Part shown: positions 44,802 to 54,127 of the stretch, in pieces
How positions within the stretch are numbered: the stretch's first letter is position 1
How the letters are laid out: every line of letters starts with the position of its first letter
Assembly: GCA_944390795.1 (NCBI GenBank)
Contig: CALXRI010000020.1
Coordinates: 1 to 57,513, forward strand
DNA: 57,513 nucleotides
Origin: an uncultured Victivallales bacterium
GTDB taxonomy: Bacteria; Verrucomicrobiota; Lentisphaeria; Victivallales; UBA1829
Direction of reading: 5' to 3'
Program-made: the position numbers and the translations under genes
Notes under the pieces: model-generated
Databases searched by the model: none
What the model was told of the DNA's origin: nothing
Seen by the model: the letters and a program-made list of their open reading frames with translations, nothing else

Positions 44802-45644
44802 TCATACAACGGGATTCCCGTTTTCCCATTCCGCGGGAGAGGCCCGGAAACGGATTTTACCGGGCGGACGCCCTGTTGCCCGGGAAATGACCCGTGAAAA
44901 ATAGGAAACCGAGGAAAAGCCGCACAACGCCGCGATTTCGGCAACTGGCAGCGCGGTGTTTTTCAGATAATCCAGCGCAGCCCGGATTCTGCATCCGGCG
45001 AGATATCCGGAAAGGGAAGTTCCGTACAACCGGGAAAAACTGCGGCTCAGCGAAACGCGGTTCACATGGAGCAGTTCCGCCAGACGCGCCACATTGAGAT
45101 CCGGATCGGAAAAATCCGCTTCAATCAGAAGGCGCGCCTCTTCCGCGCAGCTCTTTCTGGCGCCCGTCCGCCGCGTGACGGTGACTGCAAGCGTCAGGAT
45201 GGAAAACGCCAGCGACAGAGAAGCCAGACGGCGTTTCCGGTCCGGCGAGGCGATCTCCAGCTCCAGCTTCCGGAACAGAGTCTCCGGACACTCCCCCGCA
45301 TAACGGGCGCCGGGGCGGAATCCAAGCCCCTCGAACAGAGTGCGGGCGGACACGCCGTCGATGGTCAGCCAGCGGTATTCGAAAAAATCTCCGGCGGGGA
45401 AGAAGAAATGTTCCGAGCCGGGCGGATAATACCAGACATATCCCGGTTTCAGAAGATGCTGTTTCCCGTTCAGCATGAAATATCCGGCGCCGTCCACCGC
45501 CCAGAAGATCTCGGGGAAATGCGCCTTCTTGCAGGACCCGCGGTCAATCCGCGCCAGACGGAAATGCCCCGCGGAACGGACGAAAAAGTCGAATTCGCTC
45601 TTCCGGATCGGAGCAAAACAGCAGTTGGCAAATGTTTTCATCAC
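44802..45644 (-). CDS. AraC-family regulator
   Basis: A 280-residue protein. The N-terminal AraC-type cupin (FPEIFWAVDGAGYFMLNGKQ, YYPPGSEHFFFPAG) is followed by a C-terminal double HTH (LNVARLAELLHVNRVSLSRSF, LPVAEIAALCGFSSVSYFSR, ending ATGRPPGKIRFR). A GTG start at 45644 fits GGAG 7 bases upstream; the next codon is ATG. Divergent from the GH2 gene at 45810, its probable target. Confidence 0.92.
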   Translation of the reverse strand: MMKTFANCCFAPIRKSEFDFFVRSAGHFRLARIDRGSCKKAHFPEIFWAVDGAGYFMLNGKQHLLKPGYVWYYPPGSEHFFFPAGDFFEYRWLTIDGVSARTLFEGLGFRPGARYAGECPETLFRKLELEIASPDRKRRLASLSLAFSILTLAVTVTRRTGARKSCAEEARLLIEADFSDPDLNVARLAELLHVNRVSLSRSFSRLYGTSLSGYLAGCRIRAALDYLKNTALPVAEIAALCGFSSVSYFSRVISRATGRPPGKIRFRASPAEWENGNPVV

Positions 45645-45722
45645 TGAGGGACTCCGTTTTGATTCTCAAAACCGTATTTCAGGAAGGCTACAAAATTCAA
45701 TATGCATGTTACAATTTTATCA

Positions 45723-45750
45723 TTGCCATTTTTAAATTTATGATTATAAT
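45723..45750 (+). promoter_or_regulatory. Promoter of the GH2 gene
   Basis: TTGCCA, 16-base spacer, TATAAT in a very AT-rich divergent intergenic region (45660-45800). The leader from the expected start to ATG 45810 is about 50 bases. Confidence 0.65.
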
Positions 45751-45809
45751 GCTGTTTTGAAATATAAAACCATATTATAAAAATACAAATTGGAATGAGG
45801 AAGAGAATC

Positions 45810-47468
45810 ATGCTGCACACACAGAGCCTGAACGGGGAATGGGAGTTTCATTTTACGGAAAAGCGGCTTTCCGAAATCGATCCGTCCAAAATCTCTTACG
45901 AGTGCAAAATGCCGGTTCCCGGATGTTTTGACGCAAAAGGGCCTTACCGTTTTCTCCGCGGCTGCGGCATTTACCGCAGATGCGTCCTGTGCGGCGGAAA
46001 AGTCAGGCTGAAGATCGGCGCAGCCGGTCTGCGCGCAAAACTCTTCTGGGACGGAAAAGAGATCGGCTCCATGGTCAAACCGTTCACCGGAGAATCTTTC
46101 CTCTTCGATGCGGGGCCGCGGAAAAATCATGAACTTGTCATCGCGACGGAAAACGTCTTCGACCGGAGCGCCTCGTCCCTGTTTCACCCGTTTTACGATT
46201 TCTACGCATACGGGGGAATCTACCGGGATGTCTCCATTACGGAACTGACGGGCGCGTTTTTTGAATATGTACGGGTCACGCCGCTGGACCTTGACGAGGG
46301 GACCGTCGCCATTCATGCCGAATTCGGCGGAGAACCCGGAGAGAAGAAGGAGCTTGAACTTTGTTTCGACGGGGGAGAGTGCGAACGGATTTCCACAGAC
46401 GGAAAAACGGCGGACATTGTGAGGAAAGTTCCCGCACACAGGCTGTGGACTCCCGAGACGCCGAATCTCCATGCCCTGCATCTCAGAATCGGAGAGGATG
46501 AGCGCGAAATCCGGTTCGGAATGCGCAAGGCCGGCATTCGGAACGGCAGGATCACCCTGAACGGGAAGACGATCAAGCTGATCGGCTTCAACCGCCATGA
46601 CGCGCATCCGGATTACGGTTATGCGATTCCCCGGGAAATGACGCGCACGGATCTGGAAATGATCCGCGCGAAAGGCTACAACTTCATCCGCGGCTGTCAT
46701 TATCCGCAGTCCGAAGCAATGCTGTCGATCTGCGATGAAATCGGACTTCTGGTCTGGGAGGAGTCGCTCGGATGGGGAAACAGCGCGGAAAGTCTGCGCG
46801 ATCCCGTCTTCATCCGCGGTCAGCTGGAGCAGACGCGTCAGATGGTGCGGAAAAGCGTCAATCATCCCTGCGTGATTCTCTGGGGCTTCCTGAACGAGGC
46901 GGAAACACACGAACCATGCGCAAGGGAACTTGTGGACGCACTGGTCCGGACGATCCGCGAAGAGGACAGAACCCGCCTGGTCACTTTCGCTTCCAACAGG
47001 ATTTTCAGGGACGTGTGCCTGGACTCCCTGGATGTGGTCTCCTTCAACACCTATCCCGGCTGGTATGGCATGCAGGACGCCCAGCAGTTCCCCGAACAGG
47101 AGGTGCTCGACGCGCTTCGCGCGATCATTCGGTTCGTGTCCGATGAGAAATACCGCGAAAAGGGCGTAATTCTGAGCGAGATCGGCGCCGCCGCACTGCC
47201 CGGGGATCACAGCGGCCTGCGCTGGTCGGAGGAGTATCAGGCGGAACTTCTGAAAACCGTCCTCGGGGAAATCTGGCGGGAAGACCGCTGGTCCGGCGTG
47301 GCGTTCTGGCATTTCTCCGATACGAAAACCTACTCCGACGGCAGGGCGATCCACCGCCCGCGCGGGTTCAACAACAAGGGGCTTGTCACGGAATACAGAG
47401 TCCCGAAACTGGCCTGGAAAGCTCTTGCGGAACATCTGAAAAAGCTGAAGAGCAGCGCGGAATCCTGA
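45810..47468 (+). CDS. GH2 glycoside hydrolase (beta-galactosidase/glucuronidase-like)
   Basis: A 552-residue enzyme. An N-terminal jelly roll (LNGEWEFHFTEKRL, FYDFYAYGGIYRDVSI), an Ig-like domain and a TIM barrel follow the GH2 order. FNRHDAHPDYGY and YNFIRGCHYPQSEAML are GH2 landmarks; the acid/base is E363 in WGFLNEAETH and the nucleophile E457 in ILSEIGAAAL. No signal peptide, so intracellular. The small size suits beta-glucuronidase/beta-galactosidase-like enzymes. ATG 45810 has GAGG 9 bases upstream and is preferred to one five codons earlier. Confidence 0.92.
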   Translation: MLHTQSLNGEWEFHFTEKRLSEIDPSKISYECKMPVPGCFDAKGPYRFLRGCGIYRRCVLCGGKVRLKIGAAGLRAKLFWDGKEIGSMVKPFTGESFLFDAGPRKNHELVIATENVFDRSASSLFHPFYDFYAYGGIYRDVSITELTGAFFEYVRVTPLDLDEGTVAIHAEFGGEPGEKKELELCFDGGECERISTDGKTADIVRKVPAHRLWTPETPNLHALHLRIGEDEREIRFGMRKAGIRNGRITLNGKTIKLIGFNRHDAHPDYGYAIPREMTRTDLEMIRAKGYNFIRGCHYPQSEAMLSICDEIGLLVWEESLGWGNSAESLRDPVFIRGQLEQTRQMVRKSVNHPCVILWGFLNEAETHEPCARELVDALVRTIREEDRTRLVTFASNRIFRDVCLDSLDVVSFNTYPGWYGMQDAQQFPEQEVLDALRAIIRFVSDEKYREKGVILSEIGAAALPGDHSGLRWSEEYQAELLKTVLGEIWREDRWSGVAFWHFSDTKTYSDGRAIHRPRGFNNKGLVTEYRVPKLAWKALAEHLKKLKSSAES

Positions 47469-47504
47469 AAACTCCGCAGACTGGAAAGACTCGTCCGGGG
47501 CGTT

Positions 47505-49694
47505 TCACCCGGACGCACGCCCCGTCAGTTCCCGGATCAGACGCTCGCAGCTGACGACTTTTTCCATCAGGTCGTTTTCCGTGTAATAATAGTGGTTGCT
47601 CGCTTCGTATCCCATCCGGGAATCGGCGCGGAGCGCCCGCATCTGAAGCTTTGCCAGCGCAATCTCCTCCTGCAGAATCGGCAGAAGTTCCGCCGCATTG
47701 CGCTTTGCCCGCCTCCGGATGAAGCAGATCTGCAGCCAGGAACTCCGGAAATGGCAGTAGAAGGTGCGCGCAACGGCCAGAAGCCCGGCGCAGGCGCCGC
47801 CGCCCGCATCCGGGATTCCGGAAACCGCGCGCACCAGAATCTCAAGACCGGACCGGATGCCTTCGGACATCTCCCGGAACGCCTCCTCCAGCACCTCGGG
47901 CGGATAGGGTTCCACAGGATGTTCCGCGCCCCGCCAGCGTTCCAGATCGTCATACGGGAAACAGACCATTGTCGCACTGCGGCCCGTCGGCTTCAGGAAC
48001 AGCAGGTTCGCCGGCCCGGAGGTCTGCGGCCCGTTGTAGATCAGAGCGGAACTGCTGAACGGAAACAGCCGGAACGCGGCATCCATGCAGTCCCATGCGC
48101 GGAGAACCTCCGGCGCGGCGTCGCCGAATTCGTCCGCTGCAATTTCCTTCCGGCTCCGGACCAGAAGCTCCAGATTGCCGCCGGGGAATCCGCCGAGCGT
48201 CCAGCTCGCCATCAGCGCGGTGATCCCCTCCTTTTTCAGATTTTCGAGGTGCCGCTCCACCAGTCCGGGAGTCGGCAGATAGGGAACCGCGGACATCTCC
48301 CAGGAATTGTTCACCTGAATCTTGGCGGCAAGGCGCAGTCCGCGCCGGCGTGCCGCCTCCCAGAGACGTTTCGCCCGCGCTCCGGGGCCGGGTTTGGAAA
48401 TGGAATAATCCAGCACCCTGCCTTTCACGCCGCCGCACTCGGTCGGAAGTCCGGTTTCGCTGGTCGCCATCAGAATGACGGACGGATGCAGAAGTTCCGC
48501 CGCACGGACCGCCCACTCCTCCTTCCAGGCCCAGTCCCATACAATCACGTCCGCCTCCGGACTGGCGCGGTGGACTCCTTCCTCGATCGTATTGCAGACC
48601 TCCGCAATGACCTCGGCGGGCTGCCGGCTTCTGCAGACCGGACAGCAGGATTCGAATTTGGACCGGCAGTTTGTCAGATTTTCCGACATGGTGATGACAA
48701 ACACGCCGCCCAGTTCCGGCACGTTCCGGAACAGATCCGTCATTCCGTTGCGCAGCGCATCCCGGACCGCGGGCACGCTGGTGCAGATGGAAACGCAGTC
48801 CATGTGCGGCGCGACAACCCCGCCGCGCCATTCCGGATGCCTCTGAAAAAAACGCTCCGGCATGCCGCGCGGCTCATTCATATACAGAAACAGGCGGATG
48901 CCGTACTGCTTCAGGCGGTGCGTCAGCATGCGCAGATTCTCCTGCCGGATCTCCCAGTTCCGGGAGCATTCCTCGTCCGCTCCCATCCACGGCGTCAGCT
49001 GATACAGCACTCCCTGCAGCCAGAGCGCGTTGATTCCGGACGCGGCATAATCCGAAAGCACTTCATCCGGAAAAAGCGCATTCTCCGGGTGAAGCAGAAA
49101 ATCGCCGTAAACAGCGGAATAGGGATAGACCATCCGCAGGGAGAACGGAGAAGGGTTCGCGGATTCCCGCCGGATTCTCCGTCCGAATTTCCGCTTGAAA
49201 TCAAACGGCTGTTCCGCCGCCGGCTCCATTCCCGCGAAGTGGCGGAAAACCAGTTTCCGGATCTCCCCGGTTTCCTGCGCCTCGTGTTTCGTCAGGGGGC
49301 GGTAGAAAACTTCTTCGCACTCCGGTTTCAGATGCCCGAGCTTCGACCAGAGGAAATCATCCTCCTTCAGGGCGAACATCATCTGTTCCGCCGTCCAGCC
49401 CAGCAGCCGGAGCAGCTGGGAATAGGGAAGCAGATCCCAGTTTCTCCGGATGAGTGTCACATAACCGGAAGAGAGCCATTCTCCGAACTTGGCCCGGTTT
49501 TCCGGCGGAAGTCCCAGAGCGGCGGCCGCCGCCGCAACCTCTTCCCGCGAAGCTCCGATGACCTCGCCGATCCTTTCCGGCGCAACCAGATTCCAGTTGC
49601 GCCAGACCACAGCCTGCCAGCGCGTCGGGAAATGCTCAAAACGCAGCGCGGGCGGACGGCTTCCCGCGGGCAGATCCTCGATTTGCATACCCAT
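47505..49694 (-). CDS. Uncharacterised 729-residue glycosidase-like protein
   Basis: No family is recognised with confidence. The N-terminal about 150 residues are helical with two near-parallel segments, TRWQAVVWRNWNLVAPERIG-type and LIRRNWDLLPYSQLLRLLGW, each pairing RNW with an L-G-hydrophobic helix, possibly a duplicated HTH-like unit. The centre (about 190-540) looks like a TIM barrel: AASGINALWLQGVLY, YGIRLFLYMNEPRGMPERFF, GGVFVITMSEN, CCPVCRSR and ADVIVWDWAWKEEW. The C-terminal about 150 residues are helical. No signal peptide. A GC-rich hairpin (47492-47515) without T-run overlaps its end. Expressed with 49738-51783. Confidence 0.55.
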   Translation of the reverse strand: MGMQIEDLPAGSRPPALRFEHFPTRWQAVVWRNWNLVAPERIGEVIGASREEVAAAAAALGLPPENRAKFGEWLSSGYVTLIRRNWDLLPYSQLLRLLGWTAEQMMFALKEDDFLWSKLGHLKPECEEVFYRPLTKHEAQETGEIRKLVFRHFAGMEPAAEQPFDFKRKFGRRIRRESANPSPFSLRMVYPYSAVYGDFLLHPENALFPDEVLSDYAASGINALWLQGVLYQLTPWMGADEECSRNWEIRQENLRMLTHRLKQYGIRLFLYMNEPRGMPERFFQRHPEWRGGVVAPHMDCVSICTSVPAVRDALRNGMTDLFRNVPELGGVFVITMSENLTNCRSKFESCCPVCRSRQPAEVIAEVCNTIEEGVHRASPEADVIVWDWAWKEEWAVRAAELLHPSVILMATSETGLPTECGGVKGRVLDYSISKPGPGARAKRLWEAARRRGLRLAAKIQVNNSWEMSAVPYLPTPGLVERHLENLKKEGITALMASWTLGGFPGGNLELLVRSRKEIAADEFGDAAPEVLRAWDCMDAAFRLFPFSSSALIYNGPQTSGPANLLFLKPTGRSATMVCFPYDDLERWRGAEHPVEPYPPEVLEEAFREMSEGIRSGLEILVRAVSGIPDAGGGACAGLLAVARTFYCHFRSSWLQICFIRRRAKRNAAELLPILQEEIALAKLQMRALRADSRMGYEASNHYYYTENDLMEKVVSCERLIRELTGRASG

Positions 49695-49737
49695 TTTCCT
49701 GATCCTTCCTCCTTCTGTCTTCCGGTATGCCGGGAGG

Positions 49738-51783
49738 TCACTTCAGACGTTTCCCGACCATGCGGATTTCCTTTTCCGCCGCGAGTTTCTCCCGCTCCGT
49801 GCAGGGAGTTCCGTCAAACGAGCGGGGCGAGATGAAATTCACCTTCCCCGCGCCCAGGGCAACCGCCAGGGACACATCGCCCCAGTTCAGGAATCCGGGC
49901 ATCGAAAGGGCGGGAGAGTAAATCCCTCCCGGCAGAAACTTCTCAAAGGGTCCCGCGGGAACCAGACTGGAGGTCCTGGAGTCGAAAAGCAGCGAGAGCG
50001 GCGTATCAAACGCGTCCACGCCGTCGATTCCGCCGGTAAACACATTCCCGCAGATTGCGGCAAAGCCCATCTCGCGGATGCCGGAAACGCGGACATCGCG
50101 GGCTTTGAAATCGCGCCGGAGCATGTTCACCAGCGCAAGCAGGTCAAAGGTCCATTCGCCGATCAGGGAGCGTCCCGTCCAGAGCAGCTGGCGGTAAAAC
50201 TGATAATGCAGGCAGATGGTATGATTCGGCTGCGCCGTCTCCCCGGTTCCGAACAGGTCCGGCAGAATCAGCGTCGCGCCGTCGGAGGCAGCCTGGCGGA
50301 GCGTCTCCTCCTCCAGCATTCCCTTCCCCTCCGGATGAAGCACCACGCGGAACTTTCCGGAAACGCGCCCGGGGACGATCAGAAACGGAATCAGATGCTC
50401 TCCGACCTCCAGGGCGGCGCGCCCGACTCCTCCCTCATCCGCATAGAGGTGCAGTCTTCCGGACGGAACGGCCCGCAGCCGGAGAATGTCCTTCAGTTCC
50501 CGCCGGGCCTTCGCGGCCGGAATCGAAGGACGTCCGAGATAGGCTTCGCGCAGGGCCTCCCCGGTCATACGGCAGTGTTCCGGAATGGAACGCACGCGAT
50601 ATTTCCTTCTCTCCGAAGGATCCGAAAAAAGATGAAGCTCCTCTTCCTCCATGACCTCGTATTCCGGTTCCGGCAGGGGATTGCCATGGCCTTCCCCCTT
50701 CAACGCGCAGGCGAAAAATCCGAGCACGGACTCCCGCTGCCGGTCCGTCATTCCATGCACCCGGTCGGCGACATAAAAGGAGATGTTGTCCGGCACGCCG
50801 AGATTCCAGTAGATCCGCTCGACCGGATGATAGGTTTTCAGCATTTCCGCAACGCTGAAATCATGATTGCAGTCATACAGCGCGTTGCCGATCCGAAGCG
50901 GACGCGGCGCGATCAATGCAAGAACACCCGCCTCCTCCGTGATGGTCAGACCGTCCGGAAGCAGTTCGCAGACGCAGTTCACTCCGTAAACATAGGATGC
51001 AAAGGATCCGACGCTCACCACAGGCATCGCGGCGGCAATGCGCGGATCCATCGCGCTCAGCCACATCGTCTGGTTTCCCCCGCCGGAGGCTCCGGTCGCG
51101 CCGATCCGGTCCTTCCGGACAAACGGAAGACTGCGCAGAAGGTCCACGCCGCGCATGTTGTCCACGACCTGCGCCCCCATCAGGGTCTCCCCGACATTGA
51201 ACAGGCTCGCGCCGAGAAAACCGCCGTGCCGCTCCTTCGTGTAACAGGCATCCGCCCGTTCGTAGGTGCCGAAGGCGTCCACCATGAGGCAGACATAACC
51301 GCTTTTCACCAGAGCCAGGGACATGGCCTGCGGATTGTGCGCGAACTTGCCCTCCGGATTGTGGCCGTGCATCTGAATCACGCCGGGGAACGGTCCCTTC
51401 CCGGACGGCACGTAAAGCAGCGCCGTGACAAATATCCCGGGACGGCTCTGATAAATCAGTTTCGTAATGGAGAAATCAGGTTTCCGGATCGTTCCGAACT
51501 CGCGGACTTCCAGCGGAAGGGACCCGTCGTAGCGGCATCCGAATTTCCGCCACAGTTTCGCCCGCAGCCCCCTCTGAAAACTCCGGAGGCGCGTTTCGTC
51601 GGCAATCACATCCAGCTGATGCAGACACGCCAGACGACCAGCCTCGAAACGCAGAAAGCGGTTGACCTGGCAATCGGGAGACATGTCCAGATGGAACAGA
51701 CCTTCCCGCGGATAAGGGGGAAGATCGAAATTCCACACCCTGATTCTTGAAATCTTTTCCATACTTTCACCCTGTTTCATCAT
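49738..51783 (-). CDS. Acetyl-xylan-esterase-like alpha/beta hydrolase
   Basis: A 681-residue protein. The first alpha/beta-hydrolase domain (about 100-370) has GVIQMHGHNPEGK (oxyanion region), IGATGASGGGNQT (nucleophile S233), ALIAPRPLRIGN and DRVHGMTDRQ (His candidate), as in AXE1/CE7-like and related large esterases. The second half (about 390-680) has hydrolase-like segments (LILPDLFGTGETAQPNH) without a clear nucleophile. No signal peptide. GAGG precedes ATG 51783; an ATG at 51762 with AGGGTG is an alternative. First gene of the operon with 47505-49694. Confidence 0.78.
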   Translation of the reverse strand: MMKQGESMEKISRIRVWNFDLPPYPREGLFHLDMSPDCQVNRFLRFEAGRLACLHQLDVIADETRLRSFQRGLRAKLWRKFGCRYDGSLPLEVREFGTIRKPDFSITKLIYQSRPGIFVTALLYVPSGKGPFPGVIQMHGHNPEGKFAHNPQAMSLALVKSGYVCLMVDAFGTYERADACYTKERHGGFLGASLFNVGETLMGAQVVDNMRGVDLLRSLPFVRKDRIGATGASGGGNQTMWLSAMDPRIAAAMPVVSVGSFASYVYGVNCVCELLPDGLTITEEAGVLALIAPRPLRIGNALYDCNHDFSVAEMLKTYHPVERIYWNLGVPDNISFYVADRVHGMTDRQRESVLGFFACALKGEGHGNPLPEPEYEVMEEEELHLFSDPSERRKYRVRSIPEHCRMTGEALREAYLGRPSIPAAKARRELKDILRLRAVPSGRLHLYADEGGVGRAALEVGEHLIPFLIVPGRVSGKFRVVLHPEGKGMLEEETLRQAASDGATLILPDLFGTGETAQPNHTICLHYQFYRQLLWTGRSLIGEWTFDLLALVNMLRRDFKARDVRVSGIREMGFAAICGNVFTGGIDGVDAFDTPLSLLFDSRTSSLVPAGPFEKFLPGGIYSPALSMPGFLNWGDVSLAVALGAGKVNFISPRSFDGTPCTEREKLAAEKEIRMVGKRLK

Positions 51784-52166
51784 CGCATATTGCCTCTTTT
51801 TTCACTTCAGGCGGAGGGAAACGCTCCTTTCGGAAAACCTTCTTTCCCGCAGGAGAAACTGCGTATTTCCCTTCTCCGGCGGATACGCCGCCGGGACGCC
51901 GGAAATATAATACCGCCGGACATTCCTTTTTTCCAGTCAGAGACATCGGCGGCGGTCTGAATCTTCGTTTTTTTTCGCAGCCGCCGACCGAATTTCCGCG
52001 ATTTCCGGGATATTTCAGAAAAAAATCTTGATTTCCCTCCCCGCACCCGTTATAATGGAAGAGAACAGCGCAGGGAAACCGCCGGATTGAAAGGCGGCCG
52101 TTGCGCGCAGAGAGGAGCCGGAAGGCCGTTCCTGTCATGAAAATGAAAAACAAGCGGAGAACTGCC

Positions 52167-52943
52167 ATGATACCGTTTCTCGAATCCGTGGTCAAACGCG
52201 CCGGAGCCGAGGCAATGGCGTATTTCAATCACAGCAGGGAAAATGCCGTCACGTCCAAGAAAAACCGCAACGACCTGGTCTCCGCCGCGGACAAGGCCGT
52301 GGAAAAAGTCATTATCGGCGCCATTCGCGAACGCTATCCGGAAGACGCTTTTTTCGGAGAGGAATCGGGCCGTTCCGGAACTGTCTCCGAATACTGCTGG
52401 GTGATCGATCCCATCGACGGGACACAGTCCTTCGTGAAAAATCATCCCTTCTTCTCCATTTCGGTCGCGCTGCAGAAAAACGGCAGGACGATTGCGGGCA
52501 GCGTCTATGCTCCCGCGCTCGGACTTCTTTTTTCCGGCGAAACGGGACGCGGAGCTTTTGAAAACGGCATTCCGATCCGCGTTTCCGACTGCCGCTGTCT
52601 TTCGGAAGCCGCTTGTTCCACAGGATTTGCCTGCATCCGTGCGGGACTGAAGAAAAACAATCTGGCCTACTTCAATGCGATCGTGCCGGAAATCCGCGAC
52701 ATCAAACGCTGCGGATCCGCCGCGCTTGACCTCTGTTTCGTCGCCTCCGGACGCTATGACGCCTACTGGGAACTCTGTCTGCAGGAATATGATATCGCGG
52801 CGGGCGCCCTGATCTGCTCGCTCGCCGGGGGCCGGGTCTGCGATCTGGAGGGCGGAGCGAACTACCCGGAAAAGGGAATTCTCTGCGGCAACCCGGCACT
52901 GGTCAGATGTTTTCTTCCCTTCTTTCAGGAAAAATCCAGATAG
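52167..52943 (+). CDS. Inositol-monophosphatase-family phosphatase
   Basis: A 258-residue lithium-sensitive-type phosphatase with metal-site motifs FFGEESG, WVIDPIDGTQSF and, near the end, YWELCLQEYDIAAG. Substrates in bacteria include inositol phosphates, histidinol phosphate and 3'-phosphoadenosine derivatives; no choice is possible here, although the histidinol phosphatase branch also has this build. Start 52167 has GGAG 8 bases upstream. Its 3' end overlaps the convergent radical-SAM gene by 19 bases. Confidence 0.9.
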   Translation: MIPFLESVVKRAGAEAMAYFNHSRENAVTSKKNRNDLVSAADKAVEKVIIGAIRERYPEDAFFGEESGRSGTVSEYCWVIDPIDGTQSFVKNHPFFSISVALQKNGRTIAGSVYAPALGLLFSGETGRGAFENGIPIRVSDCRCLSEAACSTGFACIRAGLKKNNLAYFNAIVPEIRDIKRCGSAALDLCFVASGRYDAYWELCLQEYDIAAGALICSLAGGRVCDLEGGANYPEKGILCGNPALVRCFLPFFQEKSR

Positions 52944-54052
52944 GGAAACGCCTTCCGGGCCGGCCGCCCCCGGATTCCGATGTCCTCCAGGGCACGGATG
53001 CGGAAGTTCCGCCGGGCACGGAGAATGCGCTCCACGGAAACCGGCCCCAGCGCGGGAACGCGGAGCAGCGCCTCGCGGTCGTCCCGGTTGATCCGCACGG
53101 GGAAGAACTCCGGATGGGAAACCGCCCAGGCTTCCTTCGGATCGCGCGAAAGATCCAGATTGCCGTTTTTGTCATACACCATCTCCGAAGCGCCGAAACG
53201 GTAGGAGCGCATCAGGAAGTCCACCTGGTAAAGCCGATGCTCCCGCGTCAGACGGTCGCCCGGTTCCAGGGAAAAATCCCGCTCGCCGGGAAGGCCGGGT
53301 TTCCCGAGCCCGGTCTGATACGCGGAAAAGTAGACCCGTTCGAAGTTCAGACGGTTGTAGATGCCGTCCATGCAGCGGACAATTTCGCGGTCGGTTTCAT
53401 CGGATGCGCCGACGATGAACTGCGTCGTGCATTTGACTCCGGCATGCCGCGCTCCTTTCCGCGTTTCCGCGGCCATGAGCCGGAGCGGACCGATAATGTC
53501 ACGCTTATAATCCTTGTAATCCGAAAGTCTGGCAAAATGCTCCTCCCCGGGCGTTTCGATATTCAGGGAGACGGCAGTGGACAGCTGCAGGGCGCGGCGC
53601 ACGGCCGCATCCGAGGCGCCGGGAATGATCTTCAGATGAATATAGCCTTTGTAACGGTATTTCCGCCGGAGAATCGCCGCTGTGTCCGTGAGCAGCTGCA
53701 TCGTATGGTCCGGCGATCCGACGATCCCGGAACTCAGGAAAATGCCGAGAAGCCATCGGCGGGAGAGAAGATCCATGAAGACGCGCGCGGTCTCGTCCGG
53801 CGAGAGCGTGCAGCGCCGCACACTGTTTCCGTCATGACGCAACGGGCAGTATCTGCAGTCGCTGGAACAGATATTCGAAAGCAGGGTTTTGAGCATGATT
53901 CCGCGCCCGCCGCGCGCCAGAGGCACGGGATACAGCCATCTGCCTTCGCCGATCCGCGTGCGGCGGTTGTCTCCGGGAGAACCGCAGGAACAGGCAAGGT
54001 CGTACTGCGAATCCTCGGAAAGAATGTCCAGTTTCTGAATTGTGTCAAGCAT
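52925..54052 (-). CDS. Radical SAM protein with helix-hairpin-helix (putative DNA repair/modification)
   Basis: A 375-residue protein. The radical SAM cluster motif is CSSDCRYC (C62, C66, C69), followed by barrel segments (IFLSSGIVGSPDHTMQ, YIHLKIIPGASDA, VSLNIETPGEEHF, TTQFIVGASDETDREI). The C-terminal LLRVPALGPVSVERILRARR is a helix-hairpin-helix DNA-binding motif. This matches the family annotated as putative DNA modification/repair radical SAM protein, often next to a uracil-DNA-glycosylase-like partner; no partner is seen here. Start 54052 is the likely ATG, with weak ribosome site. Confidence 0.9.
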   Translation of the reverse strand: MLDTIQKLDILSEDSQYDLACSCGSPGDNRRTRIGEGRWLYPVPLARGGRGIMLKTLLSNICSSDCRYCPLRHDGNSVRRCTLSPDETARVFMDLLSRRWLLGIFLSSGIVGSPDHTMQLLTDTAAILRRKYRYKGYIHLKIIPGASDAAVRRALQLSTAVSLNIETPGEEHFARLSDYKDYKRDIIGPLRLMAAETRKGARHAGVKCTTQFIVGASDETDREIVRCMDGIYNRLNFERVYFSAYQTGLGKPGLPGERDFSLEPGDRLTREHRLYQVDFLMRSYRFGASEMVYDKNGNLDLSRDPKEAWAVSHPEFFPVRINRDDREALLRVPALGPVSVERILRARRNFRIRALEDIGIRGRPARKAFPYLDFS

Positions 54053-54127
54053 AAGAGCCGTCCGGTCTTTTTCCCCATATCCGGAACATAGCCCCCGTTC
54101 AGAAAAAAGCAAGCCACCGGACGGCAG

